A DNA stretch of 33,058 bases from UBA7672 sp031419455 (GCA_031419455.1 JANOKS010000037.1:1-33058), one strand, 5' to 3'. Numbered from the stretch's first letter, positions 25,678 to 32,906 are shown. Notes: generated by a model not told the origin, from the sequence alone. Translations and numbers: made by a program.

Positions 25678-26339
25678 GCGGCTCGTTCTCCGTCTTTGCG
25701 CGTGAGCTGAAGCTGGCCTGGTCAGGCGGCGGCGGGGCCGCATTGCCGGTCGGCTTCTTTGCGGCAGCCGCAAGCATGACGCCCTTTGCAGTGGGCAATG
25801 AGATCGGCAATCTCCAGATTGCCGGGCCGGGCGTGATGTGGATCGCGCTGGCGCTGGCGAGCCTGTTGCCAATGGAGCGCTTGTTCCAGGCCGATCTGGA
25901 GGACGGGACCCTGGATGCCTATGCGGGGTCCGGCGTCGGCATGGAGGGGATCGCGTTGGCCAAGACGCTGGCGCACTGGATCGCCACGGGGATTCCGCTG
26001 GCCTTCATCGCGCCGATCCTCTGGATCATGCTGCAGGGGCCACCGGAACAGGTTTTGTTTGTCGTTGGCGCTGCGCTGGTAGGCTCGCTGGCGTTCTTTT
26101 TCTTCGGCTCGATCGGAGCGGCGCTGGCGGCAGGACTCAGGCGCGGCGGGCTTGTCATCGCGCTGGTGACCCTGCCCCTCTATGTGCCGACGATGATTTT
26201 TGGGGCTGCGGCGCTGTATGCGGCGGCGGGCGGGGGCGACTGGGGGCAGCCGGCCCTGCTGGCCGGGGCGGTGGCGCTTTTTGGTATAGCGACATCGCCA
26301 TTTGCCGCGGCGATGGCGCTCAGGATGGCGATTGACTAG
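25674..26339 (+). CDS. ccmB: Haem exporter permease CcmB
   Basis: Inner-membrane subunit of 221 residues with six helices. It starts SFSVFARELKLAWSGGGGAALPVGFF, as CcmB proteins do, then has LLPMERLFQADLEDGTLD, the conserved cytoplasmic motif, and FFFGSIGAALAAGLRRGGLVIALVTLPLYVPTMIF. It pairs with CcmA. It overlaps ccmA by four bases. After it, the usual ccmC is delayed by an unrelated 134-residue gene starting 8 bp downstream. Confidence 0.94.
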   Translation: MSGSFSVFARELKLAWSGGGGAALPVGFFAAAASMTPFAVGNEIGNLQIAGPGVMWIALALASLLPMERLFQADLEDGTLDAYAGSGVGMEGIALAKTLAHWIATGIPLAFIAPILWIMLQGPPEQVLFVVGAALVGSLAFFFFGSIGAALAAGLRRGGLVIALVTLPLYVPTMIFGAAALYAAAGGGDWGQPALLAGAVALFGIATSPFAAAMALRMAID

Positions 26340-26347
26340 ATAGCGCC

Positions 26348-26752
26348 ATGGACATGATCGACGATCCACTCAGCTTTTTTCATGAGCTTGGCCTTCTGCA
26401 TGATGCCTCTGTGGAATGGCTCAGCTGGGGCGATGGCGAGTTCCGGCTCGTGACCGACAATCTCCACGCAAACTTCATGGACGGGCTGGAGCCCAGCCCG
26501 GAGTATCCAGGCTATGTCGCCCGTCCCGCCACTGTGGTTTTCACCGGCGTGAAGGATGTCGAAGGCCATCTCCGTGACGATACGGGCCTAATTTCGGAGC
26601 TTTCGGTGCAACGCTTGCGCGATTGTTACCATGTAAGCATCGTAGGACGGGGTACGTGGATGTTCGCTTTCGACTGTACGGGAGTCGGCCTTGAGCCTGC
26701 CGGAATGCCGGCCTCGGTGGACGCACACTACATGCAGCTGAAGGAGGCGTAG
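26348..26752 (+). CDS. Unrecognised protein encoded inside the ccm operon
   Basis: Protein of 134 residues, apparently soluble and cytoplasmic: no signal peptide, no membrane helix. It is acidic and starts MDMIDDPLSFFHELGLLHD, with later DNLHANFMDGLEPSPEYPG, PATVVFTGVKDVEG and CYHVSIVGRGTWMFAFDC. The pattern suggests a small alternating beta-sheet domain. It resembles no Ccm component and I do not recognise a family. It fits between ccmB and ccmC with gaps of 8 and 9 bp, so it is presumably co-transcribed. Its base composition looks less GC-rich than its neighbours, hinting at later insertion. The ribosome binding site is weak. ATG 26354 is an alternative start. The ccmC ribosome binding site lies at its stop codon. 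Confidence 0.7.
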   Translation: MDMIDDPLSFFHELGLLHDASVEWLSWGDGEFRLVTDNLHANFMDGLEPSPEYPGYVARPATVVFTGVKDVEGHLRDDTGLISELSVQRLRDCYHVSIVGRGTWMFAFDCTGVGLEPAGMPASVDAHYMQLKEA

Positions 26753-26761
26753 GGAGAAGAT

Positions 26762-27475
26762 ATGGCCGTCCTCTCTTACCTGGCGAACCCGCATCGCTTC
26801 ATGGCGATCTCGAAGTGGTTTGCGTGGCCCTTCACGGGAATCGGCATCGTGCTGATCCTGATTGGCGCCTGGTTCGGGCTGTTCGTCGTGCCGGCGGATT
26901 TCCAGCAGGGCGATTCAGCGCGGATCATGTTCGTGCACGTGCCGGCGATGTGGCTGTCGTTGTTCGCCTATGCCTTCATGGTGGGAGCAAGCCTTGTGTC
27001 CTTCGTCTGGCGTCATGCGCTGGCGGATGTAGCGGCGAAGTCGGCGGCCCCCATCGGGGCGGCGGTGACGGCGCTTGGCCTGATGACGGGATCGATCTGG
27101 GGCTATCCGACCTGGGGCACGTGGTGGGAATGGGGCGACGCGCGGCTCGTCTCCGTGCTGGTGCTGTTCTTTATTTATCTCGGCTACATGGCGATCTGGC
27201 AGGCGATGGATACGCCGCAGAAAGCGGCGCGGGCGGCGGCAATCCTTTGCCTCGTCGGCGCGGTGAACCTGCCGATCATCCAGTTCTCGGTGGAGTGGTT
27301 CTCGACCCTGCACCAGGTGAAGATGAACGCGGCGGACGAATTCAAGTATCCGATGTACATCGTGGCGCTGGGCTATTTCGCGCTGTTCGGCGGGCTGACG
27401 CTGCACAACATGCGGGCCGAGATCATGAATACGCGCGCGGAGATGTTGATGCAGCGCAGGCAGGCGGCGGAATAG
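26762..27475 (+). CDS. ccmC: Cytochrome c biogenesis haem-handling protein CcmC
   Basis: Membrane protein of 237 residues with six helices that loads haem onto CcmE. External haem-ligand histidines are His59 in FVHVPAMWLS and His184 in EWFSTLHQ. Between them is the tryptophan-rich WWD motif at 118-129, which reads WGTWWEWGDARL. This has one residue (Gly125) more than the classical WGxxWxWDxRLT. The spacing between the two histidines is accordingly 125, against 124 in E. coli (His60, His184). AAGGAGG lies about 15 bases upstream and GGGAG closer to ATG 26762. ccmD follows after 2 bp. Confidence 0.94.
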   Translation: MAVLSYLANPHRFMAISKWFAWPFTGIGIVLILIGAWFGLFVVPADFQQGDSARIMFVHVPAMWLSLFAYAFMVGASLVSFVWRHALADVAAKSAAPIGAAVTALGLMTGSIWGYPTWGTWWEWGDARLVSVLVLFFIYLGYMAIWQAMDTPQKAARAAAILCLVGAVNLPIIQFSVEWFSTLHQVKMNAADEFKYPMYIVALGYFALFGGLTLHNMRAEIMNTRAEMLMQRRQAAE

Positions 27476-27477
27476 GC

Positions 27478-27627
27478 ATGTTCGACTACGGAAAGTACAC
27501 GCCCTACGTGCTGACGTCCTACGGCCTTGCGGCCGTGGTGATAACGGGGCTCATCATCTGGTCGATCGTGCGCGTCTCGAATGCGCGGAAAAAGCTGGCC
27601 GAGGCCGAGAGGGACGACACCCCATGA
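27478..27627 (+). CDS. ccmD: Haem exporter protein CcmD
   Basis: Small membrane protein of 49 residues: MFDYGKYTPYVLTSYGLAAV, one helix (VVITGLIIWSIVRVS), then a charged cytoplasmic tail (NARKKLAEAERDD). The tyrosine-rich N-terminus near the periplasmic face and the basic/acidic tail are typical of CcmD, which stabilises the CcmABC-CcmE complex and helps release holo-CcmE. It begins 2 bp after the ccmC stop and overlaps ccmG by four bases (ATGA). Confidence 0.92.
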   Translation: MFDYGKYTPYVLTSYGLAAVVITGLIIWSIVRVSNARKKLAEAERDDTP

Positions 27628-28175
27628 AACGCTGGTGGGCCATCCTGCCGCTCGCGGCGTTTGCAGGCATCGTGGTGGTGGCCTTCGTGCAGCTGTCGCG
27701 GCCTGCGCCTGCGCCAGCATCCTTCATATCGCCCCAGCGGCCGGCACCGCAGTTTGAGATTGCCGGACTTGATGGCGGGCAGGTGACGCTGGCGGACTAT
27801 GCGGGACGCCCGGTGCTCGTGAATTTCTGGGCGACGTGGTGTGCGCCCTGCAAGCTGGAGCATCCGCTGCTGGTCGAGATGCGCGCTCAGGGCGTCGAGA
27901 TCGTCGGCGTGCTCTACAAGGATCCGAACGGGCTGGACGGCGCGCGGCAGATTCTGGTGCAGGACGGTAATCCGTTCGCGGCGGTGGGGCTCGACCCCAC
28001 GGGCGACCTCGGCATCGACATGGGCCTATCAGGCGTGCCGGAAAGCTTCCTGATCGATGCGCAGGGGCAGATCATCAAGACCAAGCGGAATTATTTCGTC
28101 GATGCGGACGTGACAGAATTCGTCGCGGCCTATCGGGCTGAGAAGGCGAAGCTGGCGGGCGCGGTGGGCGGCTAG
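27624..28175 (+). CDS. ccmG: Thiol:disulfide oxidoreductase CcmG/DsbE
   Basis: Membrane-tethered thioredoxin-like protein of 183 residues that keeps the haem-binding cysteines of apocytochrome c reduced. Seen: N-terminal anchor WAILPLAAFAGIVVVAFVQL, the DUF-like strand FEIAGLDGGQVTLADYAGRPVLVNFWA, active site WCAPC (Cys73, Cys76), then the GVLYKDPNG and GVPESFLIDAQGQI segments; the cis-proline is in GVPES. It ends this ccm run; ccmE, ccmF, ccmH and ccmI are not in the window. Its stop shares CTAG with the stop of the convergent MarR gene. Confidence 0.94.
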   Translation: MKRWWAILPLAAFAGIVVVAFVQLSRPAPAPASFISPQRPAPQFEIAGLDGGQVTLADYAGRPVLVNFWATWCAPCKLEHPLLVEMRAQGVEIVGVLYKDPNGLDGARQILVQDGNPFAAVGLDPTGDLGIDMGLSGVPESFLIDAQGQIIKTKRNYFVDADVTEFVAAYRAEKAKLAGAVGG

Positions 28176-28780
28176 CGTTTCACGCGGGGACGCGGGCGCT
28201 TCTTGGCGACACGGGGTTTCGGTCGCGCGGCCTTGCGGGCTGGCTTCACCGGCGCCGCTTCCGACATCTTGCTGTTGGCGGCCTCGGCCAGCTCCGCAAG
28301 TATCGCCTGAAAGGGCGTGCGTCTGGACGCCGGAAGGGCGGCGAGGAGGTTCCGGTCGACCTCGCGGATCGCGGGCAGCACGGCGTCGAGCCGGCGGCGG
28401 CCCTCATTTGTAAGCCGGACGGACTTGGCGCGGCCATCGTCGGCGGCGGCGGCGCGGGCGATCAGGCCCTTTTTTTCCATCCGCGCCATCATCTCGGCGA
28501 GCGTTGACCGGTCGACGCCGGTGGTGCGGACGAGGTCGGACTGGCTCGCGCCCTCCGCCTCCGCAATGGCTGCCAGCAGCACGGTCTGGCGCAATGTCAC
28601 GCCATCGTGCAGCTCGGAGCGGGCGAATAGCTCCGCCGCGAACTGCTCGGCGCGGCGGAGCAGGTGGGACGGAGAGCGGCTGAGGCGGAACAGGTCGCGC
28701 GGCGATGCCTTGCGGCCGCCTGCGCCACTTGTGGCGCTTCCGCGCTTTGTCTGCCGCCTTGCGGCTTCACGCGTCGCCAT
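28172..28780 (-). CDS. MarR-family regulator with a basic C-terminal tail
   Basis: Protein of 202 residues. Its winged helix-turn-helix core (about 50-150) has LRQTVLLAAIAEAEGASQSDLVRTTGVD, the recognition helix RSTLAEMMARMEKKGL, and a wing RAAAADDGRAKSVRLTNEGRRRL, all standard for MarR. The core is followed by a helix and an Ala/Pro/Lys/Arg tail of about 25 residues (KPARKAARPKPRVAKKRP and onward) like histone-H1-type or AlgP tails, which would add non-specific DNA binding. The N-terminal 25 residues are also basic. Divergent from the Nudix gene, with an inverted repeat (28868-28883) between them. The ligand is unknown. Confidence 0.88.
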   Translation of the reverse strand: MATREAARRQTKRGSATSGAGGRKASPRDLFRLSRSPSHLLRRAEQFAAELFARSELHDGVTLRQTVLLAAIAEAEGASQSDLVRTTGVDRSTLAEMMARMEKKGLIARAAAADDGRAKSVRLTNEGRRRLDAVLPAIREVDRNLLAALPASRRTPFQAILAELAEAANSKMSEAAPVKPARKAARPKPRVAKKRPRPRVKR

Positions 28781-28867
28781 GTCGTGCCTCGCTCCGGATG
28801 CGGAACATCAACTTGTCCTCGCCAGACTTCATGCCCAGAATCGGAATCTAGGGCGAGCTGTTCGTCT

Positions 28868-28883
28868 ATGCATATCCCTGCAT
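28868..28883. promoter_or_regulatory. Inverted repeat ATGCA-N6-TGCAT, possible MarR operator
   Basis: ATGCA (28868-28872) and TGCAT (28879-28883) form a 16-bp inverted repeat in the 136-bp gap between the divergent MarR and Nudix genes. MarR proteins usually bind such short palindromes near their own gene. Match to this regulator is an inference from position. Confidence 0.4.
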
Positions 28884-28916
28884 TATGTTTCTGCTGTGAG
28901 CGAGGCTTCGGCGCCG

Positions 28917-29435
28917 ATGTCTTTTTCGATGAAGACCCCTCCGGGGGACGAACGGGCCCGCCGCGTGTGCGATTCGTGCGGCTTCATCGACTATGTGAAC
29001 CCGCGTATCGTCGCAGGCGTTGTGGCGCATCGGGATGGGCGGATATTGCTCTGTAAACGTGCAATCGAGCCCAGAATGGGGTTCTGGACGCTGCCTGCAG
29101 GCTTCATGGAACTCGGTGAAAGCGTGGAAGAGGGGGCCTGCCGCGAGGCGCGCGAGGAGGCCTGCGCGGAACTCGAGGTGGAATGTCTGCTAGCTGTCTA
29201 TTCGATTCCACGAATCGGACAGGTTCAGATGTTCTTCCGTGCACGGTTGATCAACGAACCGTCAGCTGGCCCGGAGAGCCTCGCAGTGGGGCTATTCGGG
29301 TGGGAAAGTGTTCCGTGGACGGAACTGGCGTTTCCGTCGGTGAAGTGGGCGCTGGAGCATTTCCACGAGACAGAAGGAAACAGTGCATTCGCACCATTCG
29401 GCAATCCGCCGGGAACCGACAAGCTGACGCGCTGA
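28917..29435 (+). CDS. Nudix hydrolase with N-terminal zinc ribbon
   Basis: Protein of 172 residues from ATG 28917. A zinc-ribbon-like start, CDSCGFIDYVNP (Cys18, Cys21), precedes the Nudix fold. The Nudix box runs from Gly62 (GFMELGESVEEGACREAREEACA), where the usual last glycine of REUXEEXGU is Cys83. LCKRAIEPRMGFWTLPAGFME is typical of the branch related to NADH pyrophosphatase and ADP-ribose hydrolases. The substrate is probably a nucleoside diphosphate derivative, but is unresolved. GTG 28896 and ATG 28929 are alternative starts; the longer open frame upstream is antisense to the MarR gene. Its stop abuts the stop of yciB (TGATCA). Confidence 0.88.
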   Translation: MSFSMKTPPGDERARRVCDSCGFIDYVNPRIVAGVVAHRDGRILLCKRAIEPRMGFWTLPAGFMELGESVEEGACREAREEACAELEVECLLAVYSIPRIGQVQMFFRARLINEPSAGPESLAVGLFGWESVPWTELAFPSVKWALEHFHETEGNSAFAPFGNPPGTDKLTR

Positions 29436-30095
29436 TCAGGCGGGATCGCTTGCCTTCTTGCCGTCCGTCCCGTCGCCGTCCTCGATATTGTGCTTCATCA
29501 GGAAGGGCAGATTGGCTGCCATGAAAGCGATGGCCAGCGGGATCGACAGGAACAGCTTGGAGTTGGCCCAGACCTGCTCCGAGAAGTTGCGCCAGATCAC
29601 CTCGTTGACGATGGCGAGCACGACATAGAAGGCCGCCCAGCGCAGGGCGAAAATCTTCCACGCATGATCCGGCATCGTGAAGGCGTGTTCGAACGCGGTC
29701 TTCCAGATGTTCCGGCCGATGGCGAGGCTGCCGAGGATGGTGGTCGCGAACAGGAGATTGATGATGGTCGGCTTGATGAAGGCGAAGGTCTTGTCCTGCA
29801 GGAACAGCGTCAAGCCGCCGAACACCATCACCACGGTTCCGGTGATGATCAGCATGGGCGGCAGCTTGCGGCCCTTCATCAGCGTCCAGCCGATGGCGGC
29901 GGCGACGGCGGCCATGAAGACGCCGGTGGCCCAGAAGATGGCGTTGTCCTTGCCGAACAGGCCAGGGCCTTCCGAGCCGTTCTGCAGCACGTTGAACACG
30001 ATCACGAAGGCGAGCACCGGGCCGATGTCGGTCCAGATGTTTCCAGTCCCTTTCGGGATGGATTTCTTCGTTTCGGTCGGGGGTGCGTCGGTCAT
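29436..30095 (-). CDS. yciB: Inner-membrane spanning protein YciB (septation protein A)
   Basis: Integral membrane protein of 219 residues, with about five helices. Family motifs seen: IWTDIGPVLAFVIVFN, AIGWTLMKGRKLPPMLIITGTVVMVFGGLTLFLQD, FIKPTIINLLFATTILG, and ALRWAAFYVVLAIVNEVIWRNFSEQVWANSK. YciB/IspZ proteins support cell-envelope and septum synthesis and interact with division and elongation proteins in E. coli. The start is ATG 30095; GTG 30104 would add three residues. It lies 32 bp downstream of an unknown membrane protein gene on the same strand and may be co-transcribed. Confidence 0.93.
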   Translation of the reverse strand: MTDAPPTETKKSIPKGTGNIWTDIGPVLAFVIVFNVLQNGSEGPGLFGKDNAIFWATGVFMAAVAAAIGWTLMKGRKLPPMLIITGTVVMVFGGLTLFLQDKTFAFIKPTIINLLFATTILGSLAIGRNIWKTAFEHAFTMPDHAWKIFALRWAAFYVVLAIVNEVIWRNFSEQVWANSKLFLSIPLAIAFMAANLPFLMKHNIEDGDGTDGKKASDPA

Positions 30096-30127
30096 CGGGG
30101 TCACTTAGCGGTCATGGCCCTTCGCGG

Positions 30128-30676
30128 TCAAACATTGCGCGCACGGCGGGTCGCGAATTTCTGCAGGGCGGAACGGGCGCCCGCTGCATCGAAGATGAGG
30201 GCGGCAAAGACATACGCAACCGCGCCAACGCCAGTTTTCAGCAGCAGTACGGGCAATCCGCCGGGCGGTGGCGGCAGGCGGACCACGATCGCCATTGCGG
30301 CGCAAGACCCTGCCACCTTGAGGAAATCGACCCACGGCCAGACGAGGGGAACCAGGCGCCCGCTGGCGAGTGCGAGGCGCAGCGCGGGGTTGGTCGCGAT
30401 GAGGATAGCGCCGGTCATCAGCGCGATGCCGATAGCGGCGGAGCAGGCGAGAATGGTGCGGATGTGGTTGGGCAGTTCGCCGCGCGGGGCCGCTGCGCCG
30501 GCGAACCGGTAGGCCGCCGCCTCGGCGCAGGTGACGGACAGGGTGTAGATGATGCCTATCGTGGCGAGGGCGAGGCTTGCCGGAAAATGGCCAAAAAGGC
30601 GTTGCCAGATCATGTCCCCCGCGTGGTCCTTTGCGGGGACCGTTTGTTCATCCCAGTAAACCAGAATGCCGTTCAT
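30128..30676 (-). CDS. Small hypothetical membrane protein
   Basis: Protein of up to 182 residues from ATG 30676 (MNGILVYWDEQTVPAKDHAG), or 161 from ATG 30613 (MIWQRLFGHFPAS), which has GGGGGA just upstream. Four likely membrane helices: FPASLALATIGIIYTLSV, ILACSAAIGIALMTGAILIA, VDFLKVAGSCAAMAIVVRL and LLLKTGVGAVAYVFAALIF. No family recognised. The frame is open back to 30865 but the upstream part is antisense to the glycosidase-like gene. The ATG at 30676 shares CATG with the possible start of that divergent gene, so ATG 30613 may be the true one. Located directly before yciB. Confidence 0.65.
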   Translation of the reverse strand: MNGILVYWDEQTVPAKDHAGDMIWQRLFGHFPASLALATIGIIYTLSVTCAEAAAYRFAGAAAPRGELPNHIRTILACSAAIGIALMTGAILIATNPALRLALASGRLVPLVWPWVDFLKVAGSCAAMAIVVRLPPPPGGLPVLLLKTGVGAVAYVFAALIFDAAGARSALQKFATRRARNV

Positions 30677-31919
30677 GAAGCGTTTCCGGATGGAGGACAT
30701 TGCAGGCGCATTGACCCGGAGAAGCGCCATTCTGGGCGCCGGGGTGCTGGCCGCGTGCAACAATTCAGCAGCGGTGGCCAAGCGGCCGGGCGTCCATCCG
30801 CTGTGGCCGCTGGACGGTCCGCCCGTGCTGCGCGGCGCGGTGATTGCGCAGCGGCGGCGGCGCATCGAAGTTGACGGTCCGACATTCGGCGGCGGCGGGC
30901 CGGTGCTGCCGGCCTATCGTCGCTCGGACTTCGACGGGCTCGCCGGAGCAGGCGCCAATCTGGTCGAGATGTCGTTTCCGGAATTCTGGACTGTGGGGCC
31001 GCCGTGGAAGCGCGATGCGCAGATGGCGGACGTGCTGGGACGGCAACTCGACGATGCGAAAGCGGCGGGGCTCTATGTCGTGCTTGCCATGCGCTCGGGT
31101 CCGGGGCGCTCGGATTTCGTCTTCCATCGCGACTCGGCGGGCGACTGGTTCAAGCCGGACCTGATCGTTGATTCCATCTGGCGCGAGGTGGATGCGCAGG
31201 CGGCGTGGGCCGCGATGTGCGAGGATGCGGCAAAGTTGGTGCGATCGCGCAGCGAGATCGCCGGGCTCAACATTATGGTGGAGCCGGAGCCAAATGTCGG
31301 CGGGCTCGATCGAGCGGGCGGGCGGCTCGGAGCGTGGGAACCGGAAGCGTATGCGGCGCAGGTGAGCGAGATTTCGGACTGGAAGCGGATTGCAGGCGAT
31401 GTTGCGCTGAAGGTGAGGTCAGCGGCGCGCGACCTGCCGATCCTGATCTCCCCGCCGGCATTCGGGCGAACGGAATTCTTGCCCGTCATGGGCGCGCCTC
31501 CGGTGAGCGGCGTGGTGTGGTGCGTGCACGATTACGAGCCGCGGGAGTTCACGCATCATCCGGAAGCCGCTGCCGGCTATACCGTCTTCAGCGAGGGCGG
31601 CGAGCACACGTTCGCTGCCAGGATCGATCGGGCGAAAACGGGCGAGGTCCCGGTCTTTCTCGGCGAGTTCGGCGCGTCGCGCTGGGCGACGGGTGTGGAC
31701 GATTACTACGCGGCGCGGATTGCAGCGTGCGAGGCGCGCGGGATCGGCTGGGCGGCGTTCCGCTGGCCGACGCAGGATGTAGCCTATGAACAGTCGGACG
31801 ACATGTTCAACCTGGCGATGAGCGGGAGAGACGACCGTCCAGCCCTGGATACGCTGCTGCCAGCCTGGGCGAAGAATGCGCAGCGGCCAGGCAGGACGCG
31901 TCTGCGCGGGCGTAGCTAG
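30675..31919 (+). CDS. Tat-exported lipoprotein resembling family 5 glycoside hydrolases
   Basis: Protein of 414 residues. The N-terminus holds a twin-arginine signal LTRRSAILGAGVLAAC with lipobox cysteine Cys28, so it is probably folded in the cytoplasm, exported by Tat and lipidated. The mature part reads like a TIM-barrel glycosidase: VLRGAVIA at strand 1, GANLVEMSFPEFW, AKAAGLYVVLAMR, the acid/base region GLNIMVEPEPN (Glu203 or Glu205, where most family 5 enzymes have NEP), VVWCVHDYEP (285-287), and nucleophile Glu331 in VFLGEFGASRW followed by WAAFRWP. A beta-glycanase is plausible; the substrate is unknown. ATG 30690 is an alternative start. Its stop shares CTAG with the transporter gene. 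Confidence 0.78.
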   Translation: MKRFRMEDIAGALTRRSAILGAGVLAACNNSAAVAKRPGVHPLWPLDGPPVLRGAVIAQRRRRIEVDGPTFGGGGPVLPAYRRSDFDGLAGAGANLVEMSFPEFWTVGPPWKRDAQMADVLGRQLDDAKAAGLYVVLAMRSGPGRSDFVFHRDSAGDWFKPDLIVDSIWREVDAQAAWAAMCEDAAKLVRSRSEIAGLNIMVEPEPNVGGLDRAGGRLGAWEPEAYAAQVSEISDWKRIAGDVALKVRSAARDLPILISPPAFGRTEFLPVMGAPPVSGVVWCVHDYEPREFTHHPEAAAGYTVFSEGGEHTFAARIDRAKTGEVPVFLGEFGASRWATGVDDYYAARIAACEARGIGWAAFRWPTQDVAYEQSDDMFNLAMSGRDDRPALDTLLPAWAKNAQRPGRTRLRGRS

Positions 31920-32785
31920 CTGAACTGCAGCAGGCAGAGACCTGCGGCGAGGACGATCGCTGCAAGGGTGCGCCGCGCGCCAAAACCTTCACGCAGGAAC
32001 CACCAGCCCATGATCGCGGCGAAGACGACCGCGGTCTCGCGCATGGCGGACATGTAGGCGACGGGCGCGACCGAGAAGCCGTAGAGCGCCATCGAAAACG
32101 ATATCGTGGAGCAGCTGCCCGCACAGAGGCCGAGTCCAAGCGCGCGACGGGCGGATCGAACGAATTCACGCGGCCCGCGGGTCAGCATCATGATGGTGGT
32201 GATGCCGATCCAGTCGAGCGCGAAAAGCCAGACGATGAAGCTCCACTGCGTGCCAGTCGTGGCGAGGGCGGAGCGTACGCCCTGCGCATCGATCACGTTG
32301 TAGACTGCGATGCCGGCCCCGGTCGCCAGCGCCCAGAGCACGGCCGAATTGCGCACGCGGCGGGAGCCGCCGAAATTCTTCTCGGGCAGCGCGAAAACCA
32401 CTGTCGCGAGGCTGGCGATTGCAAGGCCAAGCATGGCGACAGGCGGCAGGTGTTCGCCGAGCAGGACGGCGGCGGCGAGGGCGGTGAGCAGCGGCGCGGA
32501 GCCGCGCATGATCGGAAAGACGAGCGAGAGGTCGCCGCGCGACATCGCCCGCACCAGCGCCGTCTGGTAGAGCCAGTGCGCCGGAAGGGAGAGGGCGAGA
32601 AACCCCCATGTGGCCGGCGCCGGAAACGGCACGACAAACAAAAAGGGCAGCATCAGAACTGAGCCGGTGGCGGTCATCACCGTGCGGGCGCCGAGAATGT
32701 CCCTGGCCGCTTTGACGAAGGTGTTTGCGGCGGCCAGTGTGTCCGCCGAACCGGTGTTCTCCGGGGTTCGTCCGTGTACGCCCAC
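31916..32785 (-). CDS. EamA/DMT-superfamily transporter, N-terminus apparently lost
   Basis: Integral membrane permease of at most 289 residues built of two EamA repeats. GSAPLLTALAAAVLLGEHLPP and ALVRAMSRGDLSLVFPIMRG mark the first half; YNVIDAQGVRSAL, AYMSAMRETAVVFAAIMGWWFLREGFG and the last helix TLAAIVLAAGLCLLQFS the second. About nine helices remain. Relatives begin with a hydrophobic helix ending in a WNxxVK segment. Here the frame reaches NTFVKAARD but is preceded by hydrophilic residues (MGVHGRTPENTGSADTLAAA). GTG 32785 has no ribosome binding site. With an integrase gene beginning 121 bp away, I read this as a gene truncated at its 5' end by island insertion, possibly non-functional. 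Confidence 0.8.
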   Translation of the reverse strand: MGVHGRTPENTGSADTLAAANTFVKAARDILGARTVMTATGSVLMLPFLFVVPFPAPATWGFLALSLPAHWLYQTALVRAMSRGDLSLVFPIMRGSAPLLTALAAAVLLGEHLPPVAMLGLAIASLATVVFALPEKNFGGSRRVRNSAVLWALATGAGIAVYNVIDAQGVRSALATTGTQWSFIVWLFALDWIGITTIMMLTRGPREFVRSARRALGLGLCAGSCSTISFSMALYGFSVAPVAYMSAMRETAVVFAAIMGWWFLREGFGARRTLAAIVLAAGLCLLQFS

Positions 32786-32846
32786 ATGCGGTGAAAGGCC
32801 TGTAAAATAACGTCTTTCCGTGAGAGTCTGTGTTCCCCGGTTCGGC
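32754..32846. repeat. Imperfect direct repeat next to the integrase gene
   Basis: GTGTTCTCCGGGGTTCGTCC (32754-32773) and GTGTTCCCCGGTTCGGC (32830-32846) are similar apart from two missing bases. They bracket the predicted transporter/island junction. They could be integrase arm sites or related to attachment, but with only one island end visible this is open. Confidence 0.3.
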
Positions 32847-32871
32847 GACGTTCACCGCAATTCACGCCCAA

Positions 32872-32895
32872 CTGTAACACCGGCTGTAACATCGG
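32872..32895. repeat. Tandem 12-bp repeat before the integrase start
   Basis: CTGTAACACCGG (32872-32883) is followed directly by CTGTAACATCGG (32884-32895), one mismatch, eleven bases before the integrase ATG. Position and spacing suit a regulator or integrase binding site that could control integrase expression. Confidence 0.5.
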
Positions 32896-32906
32896 GCGTA
32901 CTGAAA

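Noticed and set aside
28317..28895. Open frame upstream of the Nudix gene
   Set aside because: Antisense to the MarR gene. The Nudix protein needs only the part from about 28896 or 28917.
29490..30512. 340-codon open frame on the plus strand
   Set aside because: Antisense to yciB and the small membrane protein. His/Arg/Asp-rich chance frame.
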